Below are positions 55,402-64,000 of a stretch of DNA of 64,000 bases, one piece after another. Origin of the DNA: Neisseriaceae bacterium TC5R-5 (GTDB lineage: Bacteria > Pseudomonadota > Gammaproteobacteria > Burkholderiales > Chromobacteriaceae); contig JACCFC020000018.1 in the NCBI GenBank assembly GCA_020830965.2, positions 1 through 64,000 on the forward strand, written 5' to 3'. The notes beneath the pieces are model-generated. The model made no database searches. It had not been told where the DNA came from and was given only the letters and a program-made list of their open reading frames with translations. Both the position numbers and the translations under genes were made by a program. Each line of letters opens with the position of its first letter. Within the stretch, counting starts at the first letter, position 1.

Positions 55402-56145
55402 GTGAACAAAGTCATGCTGATTACCGGCTCAGGCAGAGGCATAGGCGCAGCCACCGCACGCCTAGCAGCCGAACAGGACTATTTTGTCTGTATCAATTAT
55501 CGACAGGATCAGCAAAGTGCAGAGCAATTGGTCGATACCATCCGTAGCCAGGGCGGCCAGGCGCTGGCCATTGCCGCCGATGTCAGCCAGGACAGTGAAG
55601 TGCAGCGTTTATTTGCTGCCGTGGATACACAGGGCACACTCTGTGCGCTGGTGAATAATGTCGGCATTGTGGCGCCAAGCGCCCGCGTGGATGAACTGTC
55701 GGCAGAACGCATTCAGCACCTGCTCAACACCAATGTACTCAGCTACTTTCTGTGTGCTCGCGAAGCAGTACGACGCATGTCACAAGCCTATGGCGGGCAA
55801 GGTGGCTGCATCGTCAATGTTTCTTCTGCTGCTGCACGGCTCGGTTCCCCGGGAGAATATGTAGACTATGCCGCGTCAAAAGGCGCAATTGACAGCCTGA
55901 CCACCGGCTTGGCGCTGGAAGTAGCCAACGAAGGCATCCGCGTCAATGCGGTACGACCAGGCTTTATTCATACGGATATCCACGCCAGCAGCGGTGACCC
56001 TGAGCGGGTGCTGCATCGTCAGCATTTACTACCGATGCGGCGTGGTGGTTACCCGGAAGAAGTGGCGGAAGCGATTATCTGGCTATTATCCGCACAGGCT
56101 TCTTACGTGACGGGAAGCTTTATCGACGTGGCTGGCGGCCGATAG
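55402..56145 (+). CDS. Short-chain dehydrogenase/reductase (FabG-like)
   Basis: This 247-residue NAD(P)-dependent oxidoreductase has the cofactor motif TGSGRGIG (8-15), the NNVGI-type NNVGIVAPS strand, and the catalytic SSAAARLGSPGEYVDYAASKGA with Ser, Tyr and Lys in the right spacing. The ending ASYVTGSFIDVAGGR is typical of sugar or 3-oxoacyl reductases. GTG 55402 follows a strong AGAGGAGA. The repeat copy E lies directly upstream, so its promoter may lie in or near the repeat. Substrate unknown. Confidence 0.9.
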   Translation: MNKVMLITGSGRGIGAATARLAAEQDYFVCINYRQDQQSAEQLVDTIRSQGGQALAIAADVSQDSEVQRLFAAVDTQGTLCALVNNVGIVAPSARVDELSAERIQHLLNTNVLSYFLCAREAVRRMSQAYGGQGGCIVNVSSAAARLGSPGEYVDYAASKGAIDSLTTGLALEVANEGIRVNAVRPGFIHTDIHASSGDPERVLHRQHLLPMRRGGYPEEVAEAIIWLLSAQASYVTGSFIDVAGGR

Positions 56146-56195
56146 TCATTCACCTCGCCCAAAAACAGGCGGTAATTTGTTTGCACATTATGAAA

Positions 56196-56933
56196 TTAAT
56201 CTGCCAGTGGTGGCATGCTCTTATTCAATGCCTCTATTACCGTCCTGGGTACTTTTTGACTACATAGAATGTAACGAGGCAAACCAGCGGGCATACCGGT
56301 TAAAGCGACGCGGCGCACCGTGTTCTCCGGCACCACCTTGCTCTTCAGAAAATAACCTAACTCCTCATCCGAAATAATCAACCAATCAGCCCTATCACCT
56401 GCGGCCAGCATTTGCAGCATATCGCGATTTTCTGAGGTGGTTGCTACAACTTTAGGGGCCTGTTTAGCTATTTTTGCATCCACTGTCGGCCCATAAGAAT
56501 AGCCCTGCTTCATCAGCAACCTTTGCCCACTTGCCAAAGCCGCCTCCAGACTCATGCCCTCTTGCAAGCTACTCTGCTGCCGCACCACGGCAACATAAGC
56601 GCGATCACGATAAATCGGTGACGTAAACTGGGCAAACTTTTCCCGTGCGGGCGTTTTATACCAACCCACCGCACAGTCCAAGCCTTCATTGTGCTGTAAT
56701 AGATAGAGCTGACGCTCTGATGGAGTCTTCTGCCAATGAAACGGGATGTTAGCATGACGAAAAGCATTCGCTGCTGGCGTGGCAGTGAGCCCACTGGCTC
56801 CATTTGCTGTGACCTGCAGATAAGGTGGCCGCTCATTAAAATGCAAAGTGACCTCATTTTGTTGTGCCCACCCAAACTGCGCCGAGGCTAGCCAACCTAA
56901 GCACATCGCCCAACAGCCATGTTTAACATTCAT
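56196..56933 (-). CDS. Periplasmic substrate-binding protein-like (SBP_bac_3), orphan
   Basis: A second solute-binding-like protein of 245 residues without transporter partners. The signal peptide ends QFGWAQQ (about residue 24). The mature chain starts VTLHFNERPPYLQVTANGASG, the usual SBP_bac_3 opening, with GLDCAVGWYKTPAREKFAQFTSPIYRDRAYVAVV in the middle. The ligand-binding pattern is similar to the protein at 33107. Function unknown; orphan receptors of this type often sense or sequester amino acids. Confidence 0.75.
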   Translation of the reverse strand: MNVKHGCWAMCLGWLASAQFGWAQQNEVTLHFNERPPYLQVTANGASGLTATPAANAFRHANIPFHWQKTPSERQLYLLQHNEGLDCAVGWYKTPAREKFAQFTSPIYRDRAYVAVVRQQSSLQEGMSLEAALASGQRLLMKQGYSYGPTVDAKIAKQAPKVVATTSENRDMLQMLAAGDRADWLIISDEELGYFLKSKVVPENTVRRVALTGMPAGLPRYILCSQKVPRTVIEALNKSMPPLAD

Positions 56934-57029
56934 ATCACCATCCTCTCAAAGATATCCACAGAAACCCCTGCGCGTTAATGCGCTTTAAATTTTTATAGTC
57001 TCTTTAAGACAGAAAGCATGAGTGCTAAT

Positions 57030-57308
57030 TTAGTTGGGAGCAAACTCAGGGTAGTAACAACCATCGACGCCCTCTGTGCTGACACGCTGCTCGCCTAGGG
57101 TGCGCGCGAGGGTTTTAAAATCATAATAGATAGGCGCCCAGATACAAACCTCCTTGCTATCGGCTACAGAATCTGCCGAAGGAGCTACCGCCACTCTCTG
57201 CTGAGAAATGGGCTCCCAACCAAGAAATAGTGTCCAGGATGATGGCTGTGCGGCCAAAGCAAAATTAGCTGCACACAGCGCAACAATAGCAAATAGTGTT
57301 TTCTTCAT
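57030..57308 (-). CDS. Small secreted protein of unknown function
   Basis: The 92-residue frame has a clear signal peptide (MKKTLFAIVALCAANFALA, cleavage after ALA). The mature part of about 73 residues has two cysteines (KEVCIWAP and GVDGCYYPEF) that could form a disulfide. GAAAGGCTG precedes the ATG. No family is recognised. It sits between serS and the binding-protein-like gene, all on the minus strand. Confidence 0.6.
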   Translation of the reverse strand: MKKTLFAIVALCAANFALAAQPSSWTLFLGWEPISQQRVAVAPSADSVADSKEVCIWAPIYYDFKTLARTLGEQRVSTEGVDGCYYPEFAPN

Positions 57309-57377
57309 GATCAGCCTTTCAAGTCAATCGAAATAGTTTTTGCATAATAACCATTTAAACTTAACTCGAAAAGCATG

Positions 57378-58688
<1,311 letters not shown>

Positions 58689-60005
58689 TTAATGAGTGTC
58701 GTCTTCCGCGTCGGCATCAAGCTGACGCAGAAAAGCCAGTTTTTCTTGAATTTTACTTTCCAGACCACGTGCCACCGGCTGATACCAGCGCTGCTCTTCC
58801 AGCCCTTCCGGCAAATAGCGCTCACCCGCGGCGTAGCCATGTGCTTCATCGTGCGCGTAGCGGTATTCCTTACCGTAGCCCAACTCTTTCATCAAACGGG
58901 TAGGAGCATTTCGTAGATGCACCGGCACCGGCCGGGAGCTGTCCTGACGGATAAAAGCGCGTACCTCATTGTAAGCGTTGTAACCGGCATTACTCTTGGC
59001 GGCGATGGCTAGATAAATCGCAGCTTGTGCCAGCGCCAGTTCGCCCTCCGGGCTGCCCAGCCGTTCGTAGGTGGCCGCCGCTTCATTGGTGATCTGCATC
59101 GCACGCGGATCGGCCAGGCCGATATCCTCCCAAGCCATGCGTACCAGCCGCCGCGCCAAGTAGCGCGGATCGGCACCGCCATCCAGCATGCGGCACAACC
59201 AATACAACGCCGCATCCGGGCTGGAGCCACGCACCGATTTGTGCAATGCAGAAATCTGGTCGTAGAAGGCATCCCCACCCTTATCGAACTGACGGGCATT
59301 GACGGTAAGCACTTCACTTAGGAATGCCTGGTCTATCTGACTGATCTGGCGCGCATGAGCCGCCGTACGGGTTTGCTCCAGCAAGTTCAATAAACGCCGC
59401 GCATCGCCATCGGCATAGCCGGTAAGCGTGCTGATAGCGGCGGCATCAAACTGTAAGTCCGTCAGTGCGCCTTTGTCTTGCGCACGCTGAATCAGCTGTT
59501 GCAGTTCGACCTCGCTCAGGCTGTGCAGCACATAAACCTGCGCGCGTGACAGCAAGGCGGCATTCACTTCAAACGAGGGGTTTTCGGTGGTCGCCCCAAT
59601 AAAAGTCAGCAGGCCAGACTCAACAAAAGGCAGAAAAGCGTCCTGCTGGCTTTTATTAAAACGATGTACTTCGTCAACAAACAAGATGGTACGACGCCCA
59701 TTACGCTGCAGCGCAGCATGGGCCTTGTCTACCGCTTCGCGAATATCCTTGATGCCGGAAAACACCGCCGACAAGGGGATGAACTCGGCATCAAAGCTAG
59801 CAGCCAGAATCCGAGCCAGCGTGGTTTTACCGACACCTGGCGGCCCCCACAGAATCATCGAATGCGGCGTTTGCGCACGGATAGCCAACGCTAGCGGCTT
59901 ATCCTCAGCGATCAGATGTTGCTGGCCGATAACCTCTGGCAGGCTGGTGGGACGCAGGGCTTCGGCTAAAGGTTTGGTCGCTTCCCTGGCAAACAGATCA
60001 TTCAT
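58689..60005 (-). CDS. rarA: Replication-associated recombination protein A (AAA+ ATPase)
   Basis: RarA (MgsA) is a clamp-loader-like AAA+ protein acting at stalled forks. Walker A is GPPGVGKTT (54-62), Walker B LFVDEVHRF, sensor 1 GATTENPSFE, and the C-terminal tetramerisation region has FYDQISALHKSVRGSSPDAALYW. Length 438 from ATG 60005; the frame adds nine residues upstream. It is just before serS and after the FleS-like kinase. Confidence 0.96.
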   Translation of the reverse strand: MNDLFAREATKPLAEALRPTSLPEVIGQQHLIAEDKPLALAIRAQTPHSMILWGPPGVGKTTLARILAASFDAEFIPLSAVFSGIKDIREAVDKAHAALQRNGRRTILFVDEVHRFNKSQQDAFLPFVESGLLTFIGATTENPSFEVNAALLSRAQVYVLHSLSEVELQQLIQRAQDKGALTDLQFDAAAISTLTGYADGDARRLLNLLEQTRTAAHARQISQIDQAFLSEVLTVNARQFDKGGDAFYDQISALHKSVRGSSPDAALYWLCRMLDGGADPRYLARRLVRMAWEDIGLADPRAMQITNEAAATYERLGSPEGELALAQAAIYLAIAAKSNAGYNAYNEVRAFIRQDSSRPVPVHLRNAPTRLMKELGYGKEYRYAHDEAHGYAAGERYLPEGLEEQRWYQPVARGLESKIQEKLAFLRQLDADAEDDTH

Positions 60006-60151
60006 GGCGGAACAGAGTTTGGTGGCTGGCAAATAATAGAAGAACGCTAGTATAACAGCCCAGCCTAACTACTGAGTGCAGCACTTATTTAGCAGCACTG
60101 ACAGAACTATGCTACGGCTATCGCCGAGATACCAAACTTGGGTAGCGATGC

Positions 60152-61303
60152 TCATTGCAGGGGCAAGCTGAGTTCAAAGCAGGCACCCGCAGCGGGTAGA
60201 TTATAACAACGTACTCCTCCACCCAGTTCTTCGGCCACTTTTTTGACAATGGACAACCCTAAGCCGGTGCCGCCAGGCCGGGTGGTAAAAAACGGTTCAA
60301 ATAGTTTGTCTTTTTCCAGCAGGTCTATGCCCGGCCCCTGATCTATCACTCGGAAGATCAGCCTATGTTCATCAGCCTGTACCTGTAGCCGTAATACCTC
60401 GCCCGCTTTGGAGAAATGCCAAGCGTTTTCTAATAGATTAATCAGCGCGCCCTGCAGGGCTTTATGGTCGGCCAGCACCTTTACGGCTTGGGCCAAATCC
60501 GGTTCACAGACAAACAAGACATTTTTACCCTGACATTGCGGTTGCATGATGGCGGTAATTTCTTCTAATAAGACATTTAGTGCCAGTGGTTCCAGCGTCG
60601 AAACTTGGCCACGCACAAAGCTAAGCATATTTTGTATGAGTGTTTCCAAGGCTCTCATTCTGGCCAGGCTCTTATCGACAAAACGCGCCCTGTCCTCGGC
60701 GCTAGGAATATCATTTTTAAGGTTGGCGGTATAGAGCATCGCGGTGGCTAGCGGGGTACGCAGTTGGTGCGCTAAAGAGGCAGCCATACTGCCCATGGCC
60801 GCTAATTTGTGTTGTTGCGCCAGTTCACTATTGAGTTGATGCAAGCGTGTCACATCGTGAATCAGCACGATTTGCCCTCCCGAGGCGGGTAGCGGCTGAT
60901 ATTGCAGCGTTAATCGAAGGTCACGGCTGGCACCCGGTGGGCCGTAGGTATCGTCTTCTTTCGAATAGGTGAGTAAGGCCAGTACTTGCTGCCAGGATTG
61001 CTGCTCGTGACAGGCGCCAAGCATGCGTCTGGCAGCCGGGTTATTGGTCAGAATATCTCCAGTTGCCGATAATTCCACCACGCCGGCAGGCAGGGTTTCC
61101 AGCAGCATACCCAAGCGTTCGGCCAAGGCGGCATTCTCATCCCTTTGTTTACGCAGTTGATTATTGGCCTCATCCAATTGTGCATTTAACACTGCCACCT
61201 GTGATTCAAGCTGACGATAAGAGTCAATCAGTTGACCAGAGACTGCATTGAACTGCTCAAATGCCGCCTCAAGTTGCTGTTGGTCTTTTATGTTTTTTGT
61301 CAT
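60152..61303 (-). CDS. FleS/FlrB-like cytoplasmic sensor histidine kinase
   Basis: The 383-residue kinase lacks membrane segments. A coiled coil (about 5-65) leads into a PAS domain (about 67-155), then the HisKA dimerisation helix with the phospho-acceptor His179 in SLAHQLRTPLA, and a HATPase domain with NLLENAWHFS (N box), DQGPGID (G1) and GGTGLGLSIVKK (G2). This is the layout of FleS/FlrB, which controls class III flagellar genes through a sigma54-type regulator. That partner (fleR/flrC) is not adjacent: rarA lies downstream. It is divergent from cheV. Confidence 0.85.
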   Translation of the reverse strand: MTKNIKDQQQLEAAFEQFNAVSGQLIDSYRQLESQVAVLNAQLDEANNQLRKQRDENAALAERLGMLLETLPAGVVELSATGDILTNNPAARRMLGACHEQQSWQQVLALLTYSKEDDTYGPPGASRDLRLTLQYQPLPASGGQIVLIHDVTRLHQLNSELAQQHKLAAMGSMAASLAHQLRTPLATAMLYTANLKNDIPSAEDRARFVDKSLARMRALETLIQNMLSFVRGQVSTLEPLALNVLLEEITAIMQPQCQGKNVLFVCEPDLAQAVKVLADHKALQGALINLLENAWHFSKAGEVLRLQVQADEHRLIFRVIDQGPGIDLLEKDKLFEPFFTTRPGGTGLGLSIVKKVAEELGGGVRCYNLPAAGACFELSLPLQ

Positions 61304-61484
61304 TTAACACCCGTTAATCCGTTATTTTTTGTGAAAAATATTTAAATAGTACGATAATCAATTCAGTTAAGTAGTCCAACATAGGCCTGAATTTTTCTCA
61401 GCAAGTAAAAAAAGTCAGGCAAAACCCATAACTGGCGTATAAAAAATAAGTAGTACGTCATTTCAAGATGCTGCGGAGGTTTCT
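61304..61484. other. Divergent intergenic region, FleS-like kinase / cheV
   Basis: 181 bp of AT-rich sequence between divergent genes. I looked for a sigma28 (TAAA-N15-GCCGATAA) and a sigma54 (TGGCAC-N5-TTGC) site and saw no good match on either strand. A ribosome binding site (GCGGAGG) precedes cheV. Confidence 0.4.
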
Positions 61485-62435
61485 GTGTCAGAACTTCTTA
61501 AAAAAATTGATGCCAGGACAAAACTGGCAGGTACCAACAAGCTGGAGATCCTGTTGTTTTCTTTGGGACTGGATCAACGCACCACACGCAAAGAAGTGTT
61601 CGGGATTAATGTTTTCAAGGTACGCGAGGTGATGCGCACCCCCGAAATCACTTCGGCGCCAGAAATGCCTTCATCGGTGGAAGGCATGGTGAGCCTGCGC
61701 GGTTCGCTGGTACCGGTGATTGATCTGGCCAAATACGCTGGCATCGTCACCAGCAACCGGCCGGAGATCATGATTGTCACCGAATACAACGCCCATACCC
61801 AGGGTTTTCTCGTGGAAGCGGTCGATACAATTCTACGTTTGGACTGGTCGGCCATGCGCGTTCCGCCAGAAATGATCACCAATCGTACCGCCGGCCTGGT
61901 TACTGCTGTTACCGAGCTAGAGAATGGCACCTTGGTGATGATGATGGATGTGGAAAAAGTCTTGGCGGAAACGACAATTCTGGAAGATGCCCACACCTTT
62001 CTGAATATCGAACCGGTAAAAGAAGATCGCCGTATTTTCTTCGCAGATGATTCGGCAGTCGCCCGCAAACAGATTGAGCGCACTTTGGATGTGATGAATA
62101 TCAAGTATACCTCGGCCATTAACGGTATGCGTGGCTGGGAAGAGTTGCAAAAAATGGCGAACCAGGCCGACTTGTCCGGAAAAAAACTCAGCTCAATACT
62201 ACACTTGATTTTAACTGATGTAGAAATGCCCGAAATGGATGGTTACATGCTGACTAAAATGGTGAAAAGTGACCCACGCTTTGAGGGTATTCCCATCTTG
62301 ATGCACTCTTCTTTGTCGGGCTCTTCCAATCAAAAGCTAGGAGAATCCGTAGGGGTTGACTCCTATGTTGCCAAATTCGAGCCGCAGAAACTGTCGATGA
62401 AACTGCGGCAGATGCTTAATTTGGAATCCGAATAA
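61485..62435 (+). CDS. cheV: Chemotaxis protein CheV, copy 1
   Basis: CheV is a CheW-type coupling domain fused to a response regulator receiver; it links chemoreceptors to CheA and can act as a phosphate sink. The CheW domain (about 20-165; FGINVFKVREVMRTPEITS, VEGMVSLRGSLVPVIDL) is followed by a receiver (about 185-316; FFADDSAVARKQIERTL, phospho-acceptor in LTDVEMPEMDGYM, and the Lys in SYVAKFEPQKL). Length 316. The start is GTG 61485 with GGAGG upstream. A second cheV follows 25 bp downstream. Confidence 0.94.
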   Translation: MSELLKKIDARTKLAGTNKLEILLFSLGLDQRTTRKEVFGINVFKVREVMRTPEITSAPEMPSSVEGMVSLRGSLVPVIDLAKYAGIVTSNRPEIMIVTEYNAHTQGFLVEAVDTILRLDWSAMRVPPEMITNRTAGLVTAVTELENGTLVMMMDVEKVLAETTILEDAHTFLNIEPVKEDRRIFFADDSAVARKQIERTLDVMNIKYTSAINGMRGWEELQKMANQADLSGKKLSSILHLILTDVEMPEMDGYMLTKMVKSDPRFEGIPILMHSSLSGSSNQKLGESVGVDSYVAKFEPQKLSMKLRQMLNLESE

Positions 62436-62460
62436 ACAGTATTAAGGGGGGAGAACATAT

Positions 62461-63402
62461 ATGGCCTCTACAGACGCTTCTTTGCTTGCCAGTGTCGATG
62501 CCAGAACCAAACTGGCCGGCTCCAATAAAATGGAGATTCTGCTGTTTTCACTGGGCACCAAAGAAACATTCGGCATTAATGTGTTCAAGGTAAGAGAAGT
62601 CTCGCAAACACCAGCCATTACCAAAACACCGAATATGCCGTTTGGCGTAGAAGGTGTGCTGTCACTGCGTGGCAATATCATTCCGGTTATCACACTGGCT
62701 CGTTTCATTAATGCCGAACAACAACGCCTGTACGAAACCATGATTGTGACCGAGTTCAATAAAAGCACACAGGCTTTTTTGGTCGACTCGGTCGATAGGA
62801 TCATCCGGGTAGATTGGGATAAAGTACGCGCCCCGGAAAACATGATGGTTGCCGCTGGCAGCCCTAATCAGAATCTGATTACTGCCGTAACTGAGCTGGA
62901 AAACGGCAGACTCGTTTCTATTCTCGATGTTGAGCAGATTCTGGCCAGTGTTGTCGGTGAGCCCAGATTGCCCGATATCCCAACAGCCCAACTAGAGGCC
63001 GACCAGTATCTGTTTTTTGTCGATGACTCGGTGGTGGCACGTAAGGAAATCTCCGGCATGCTGGAAAAAATGGGGATTAAGTTTCAACAAGCCACTAACG
63101 GCCGTGAAGCCTGGGACAGACTGCAAGTGTTGGCTGGACGTAACTGGGGCGAAGATGAATGCCTGCATGATCATCTTAAAATTATTCTGGTGGATGCCGA
63201 AATGCCGGAAATGGATGGTTATGTTCTCACCAAGTTGATTAAGTCCGATCAGCGCTTTAAAGGCATTCCGGTTGTGATGCACTCTTCCCTGTCTTCCAAT
63301 GCCAATCGGGCCATGGGCTCCAGTGTCGGAGTAGATTCCTACGTAGCAAAGTTTGATCCTGCTGTGTTGGCAGAAACCTTGATTCCACTCCTACAGAGGT
63401 AG
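62461..63402 (+). CDS. cheV: Chemotaxis protein CheV, copy 2
   Basis: This 313-residue paralogue of the preceding gene has the same CheW (FGINVFKVREVSQTPAITK) and receiver domains (FFVDDSVVARKEISGML, acceptor in LVDAEMPEMDGYV, SYVAKFDPAVL). The N-terminus VDARTKLAGSNKMEILLFSLG is nearly the same as in copy 1, showing a duplication, but the middle has diverged (sensor loop and linker). GGGGGGAGAA precedes ATG. The pair leads into cheY and cheZ, so all four are probably one operon. Confidence 0.94.
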   Translation: MASTDASLLASVDARTKLAGSNKMEILLFSLGTKETFGINVFKVREVSQTPAITKTPNMPFGVEGVLSLRGNIIPVITLARFINAEQQRLYETMIVTEFNKSTQAFLVDSVDRIIRVDWDKVRAPENMMVAAGSPNQNLITAVTELENGRLVSILDVEQILASVVGEPRLPDIPTAQLEADQYLFFVDDSVVARKEISGMLEKMGIKFQQATNGREAWDRLQVLAGRNWGEDECLHDHLKIILVDAEMPEMDGYVLTKLIKSDQRFKGIPVVMHSSLSSNANRAMGSSVGVDSYVAKFDPAVLAETLIPLLQR

Positions 63403-63453
63403 TCGTTAGAATAAGCGACTTGATGAACTTTAGATTATTCAGGATATACCTCG

Positions 63454-63852
63454 ATGTCAGACAAGAATATTAAATTTTTAGTAGTAGACGACTTCTCCAC
63501 CATGCGAAGAATTGTTCGCAACCTGCTCAAAGAACTTGGTTTTACCAATGTTGATGAGGCAGAAGATGGTCAGGTAGCGCTACATAAATTAAAAACCCAA
63601 AGTTTCGACTTTGTGGTTTCCGACTGGAACATGCCGAATATGACGGGCATTGAGCTACTCAAGGCTGTGCGGGCAGACCCGCAGCTCAAGCATTTGCCAT
63701 TCATGATGATTACCGCAGAAGCCAAACGGGAAAACATCATCGAAGCCGCAATGGCAGGTGCCAGTGGTTATATTGTCAAACCTTTTACCGCTGCCACTAT
63801 GGAAGAAAAAATGGCCAAAATCTTCCAAAACATGAACAAGCCTGCAGCTTAA
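63454..63852 (+). CDS. cheY: Chemotaxis response regulator CheY
   Basis: CheY-P binds the flagellar switch protein FliM and reverses rotation. This 132-residue single receiver has the acid pocket Asp12-Asp13, phospho-acceptor Asp57 ([10 protein letters not shown]), Thr87 (ITAEA) and Lys109 (YIVKPF), all at E. coli CheY positions. The N-terminus [19 protein letters not shown] is characteristic of CheY rather than of other receivers. It follows cheV copy 2 and precedes cheZ. Confidence 0.97.
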   Translation: MSDKNIKFLVVDDFSTMRRIVRNLLKELGFTNVDEAEDGQVALHKLKTQSFDFVVSDWNMPNMTGIELLKAVRADPQLKHLPFMMITAEAKRENIIEAAMAGASGYIVKPFTAATMEEKMAKIFQNMNKPAA

Positions 63853-63898
63853 ACAAAGCCTGCCCAGGCTAACGGCGTCGTATTGAGGAGGATATATT

Positions 63899-64000
63899 GT
63901 GGCTGACCATGCATTAGAAAACGGTGACAACCCAGAGTTGGAAGCATTGTTCAATAGCATTGCTCTACAACAGGCAGAATCAGTAGCGCCCCCACCTGTC
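63899..64000 (+). CDS. cheZ: Protein phosphatase CheZ, N-terminal part (cut by window end)
   Basis: Only 34 codons are visible, starting at GTG 63899 with GAGGAGG upstream: the residues include NPELEALFNSIALQQ, which resembles the N-terminal DLEALFDSIA-type helix of CheZ. Position directly after cheY supports CheZ, the CheY-P phosphatase. The catalytic Asp/Gln and the CheY-binding tail are outside the window, so the call rests on this short match and on context. Confidence 0.75.
   Translation, partial: MADHALENGDNPELEALFNSIALQQAESVAPPPV

Noticed and set aside
61304-61484. Sigma28 or sigma54 promoter for the chemotaxis operon
   Set aside because: Neither the -35/-10 pattern of sigma28 nor the -24/-12 pattern of sigma54 is met closely enough.
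61574-62119. 181-codon minus-strand frame opposite the first cheV
   Set aside because: Ser/Thr/Arg-rich shadow of the CheV coding sequence with no independent support; a matching shadow occurs opposite the second cheV.

Overview
The window looks like a chromosome segment of a motile, Gram-negative betaproteobacterium, probably of the order Neisseriales (Chromobacteriaceae or Chitinibacteraceae type). This rests on inference: a lipid A / outer-membrane biogenesis run in the proteobacterial order, polar-flagellum style chemotaxis genes (cheV-cheV-cheY-cheZ with a FleS-like kinase), moderate GC and scattered IS5-type elements. No 16S rRNA is present to settle the taxon.

Layout. 1-152 is the right end of an IS5-family (IS903-like) insertion sequence. 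624-5545 carries guaB (-), a DUF4124 protein, uvrC, pgsA and a tRNA-Gly, tRNA-Gly, tRNA-Cys cluster with a consensus promoter; a DUF1493 gene broken by an amber codon follows. 6112-20893 is one long minus-strand housekeeping block: rpsB-tsf, pyrH-frr-uppS-cdsA-dxr-rseP-bamA-skp-lpxD-fabZ-lpxA-lpxB-rnhB and a hypoxanthine-DNA glycosylase. It couples translation factors, UMP kinase, isoprenoid and phospholipid synthesis, the BAM machine and lipid A synthesis, with hairpins at rpsB/tsf, tsf/pyrH, pyrH/frr and skp/lpxD that probably set relative expression.

20890-34531 is accessory: a nitronate monooxygenase, a trans-sulfuration enzyme, an orphan amino-acid permease, a LysR-flanked cluster (N-acetyltransferase, luciferase-like monooxygenase, two exported SnoaL-fold proteins), then a cluster of a formaldehyde-activating-enzyme homologue, an aldo/keto reductase, an MFS carrier and a GcvA-type LysR. 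After a [2Fe-2S] ferredoxin and dnaB, 36567-44172 is a seven-gene minus-strand operon (MaoC-type hydratase, acyl-CoA dehydrogenase, class III CoA-transferase, TRAP binding protein, MmgE/PrpD, CitE-like lyase, alpha/beta hydrolase). It matches the itaconate-degradation gene set known from Pseudomonas, but the two TRAP membrane subunits are missing. A racemase-superfamily protein lacking both catalytic cysteines and a LysR regulator lie upstream.

46520-64000 holds mscS, prfC, a FlgA-like protein, a secreted hydrolase, a LysE exporter, yajQ, a GST, a full-length 2-methylcitrate dehydratase, an SDR, small periplasmic proteins, serS, rarA, a FleS-like histidine kinase and cheV-cheV-cheY-cheZ (cheZ cut by the window end).

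A short non-autonomous element of about 112 bp, with ends like GAGCCGCTAACAAAACC and TNA target duplications, occurs at least five times (24055, 28570, 36345, 44301, 55327), always in accessory DNA or at its borders. It is the main repeat of the window and looks like a MITE mobilised by an IS5-family transposase. No CRISPR array, prophage or rRNA operon was seen.
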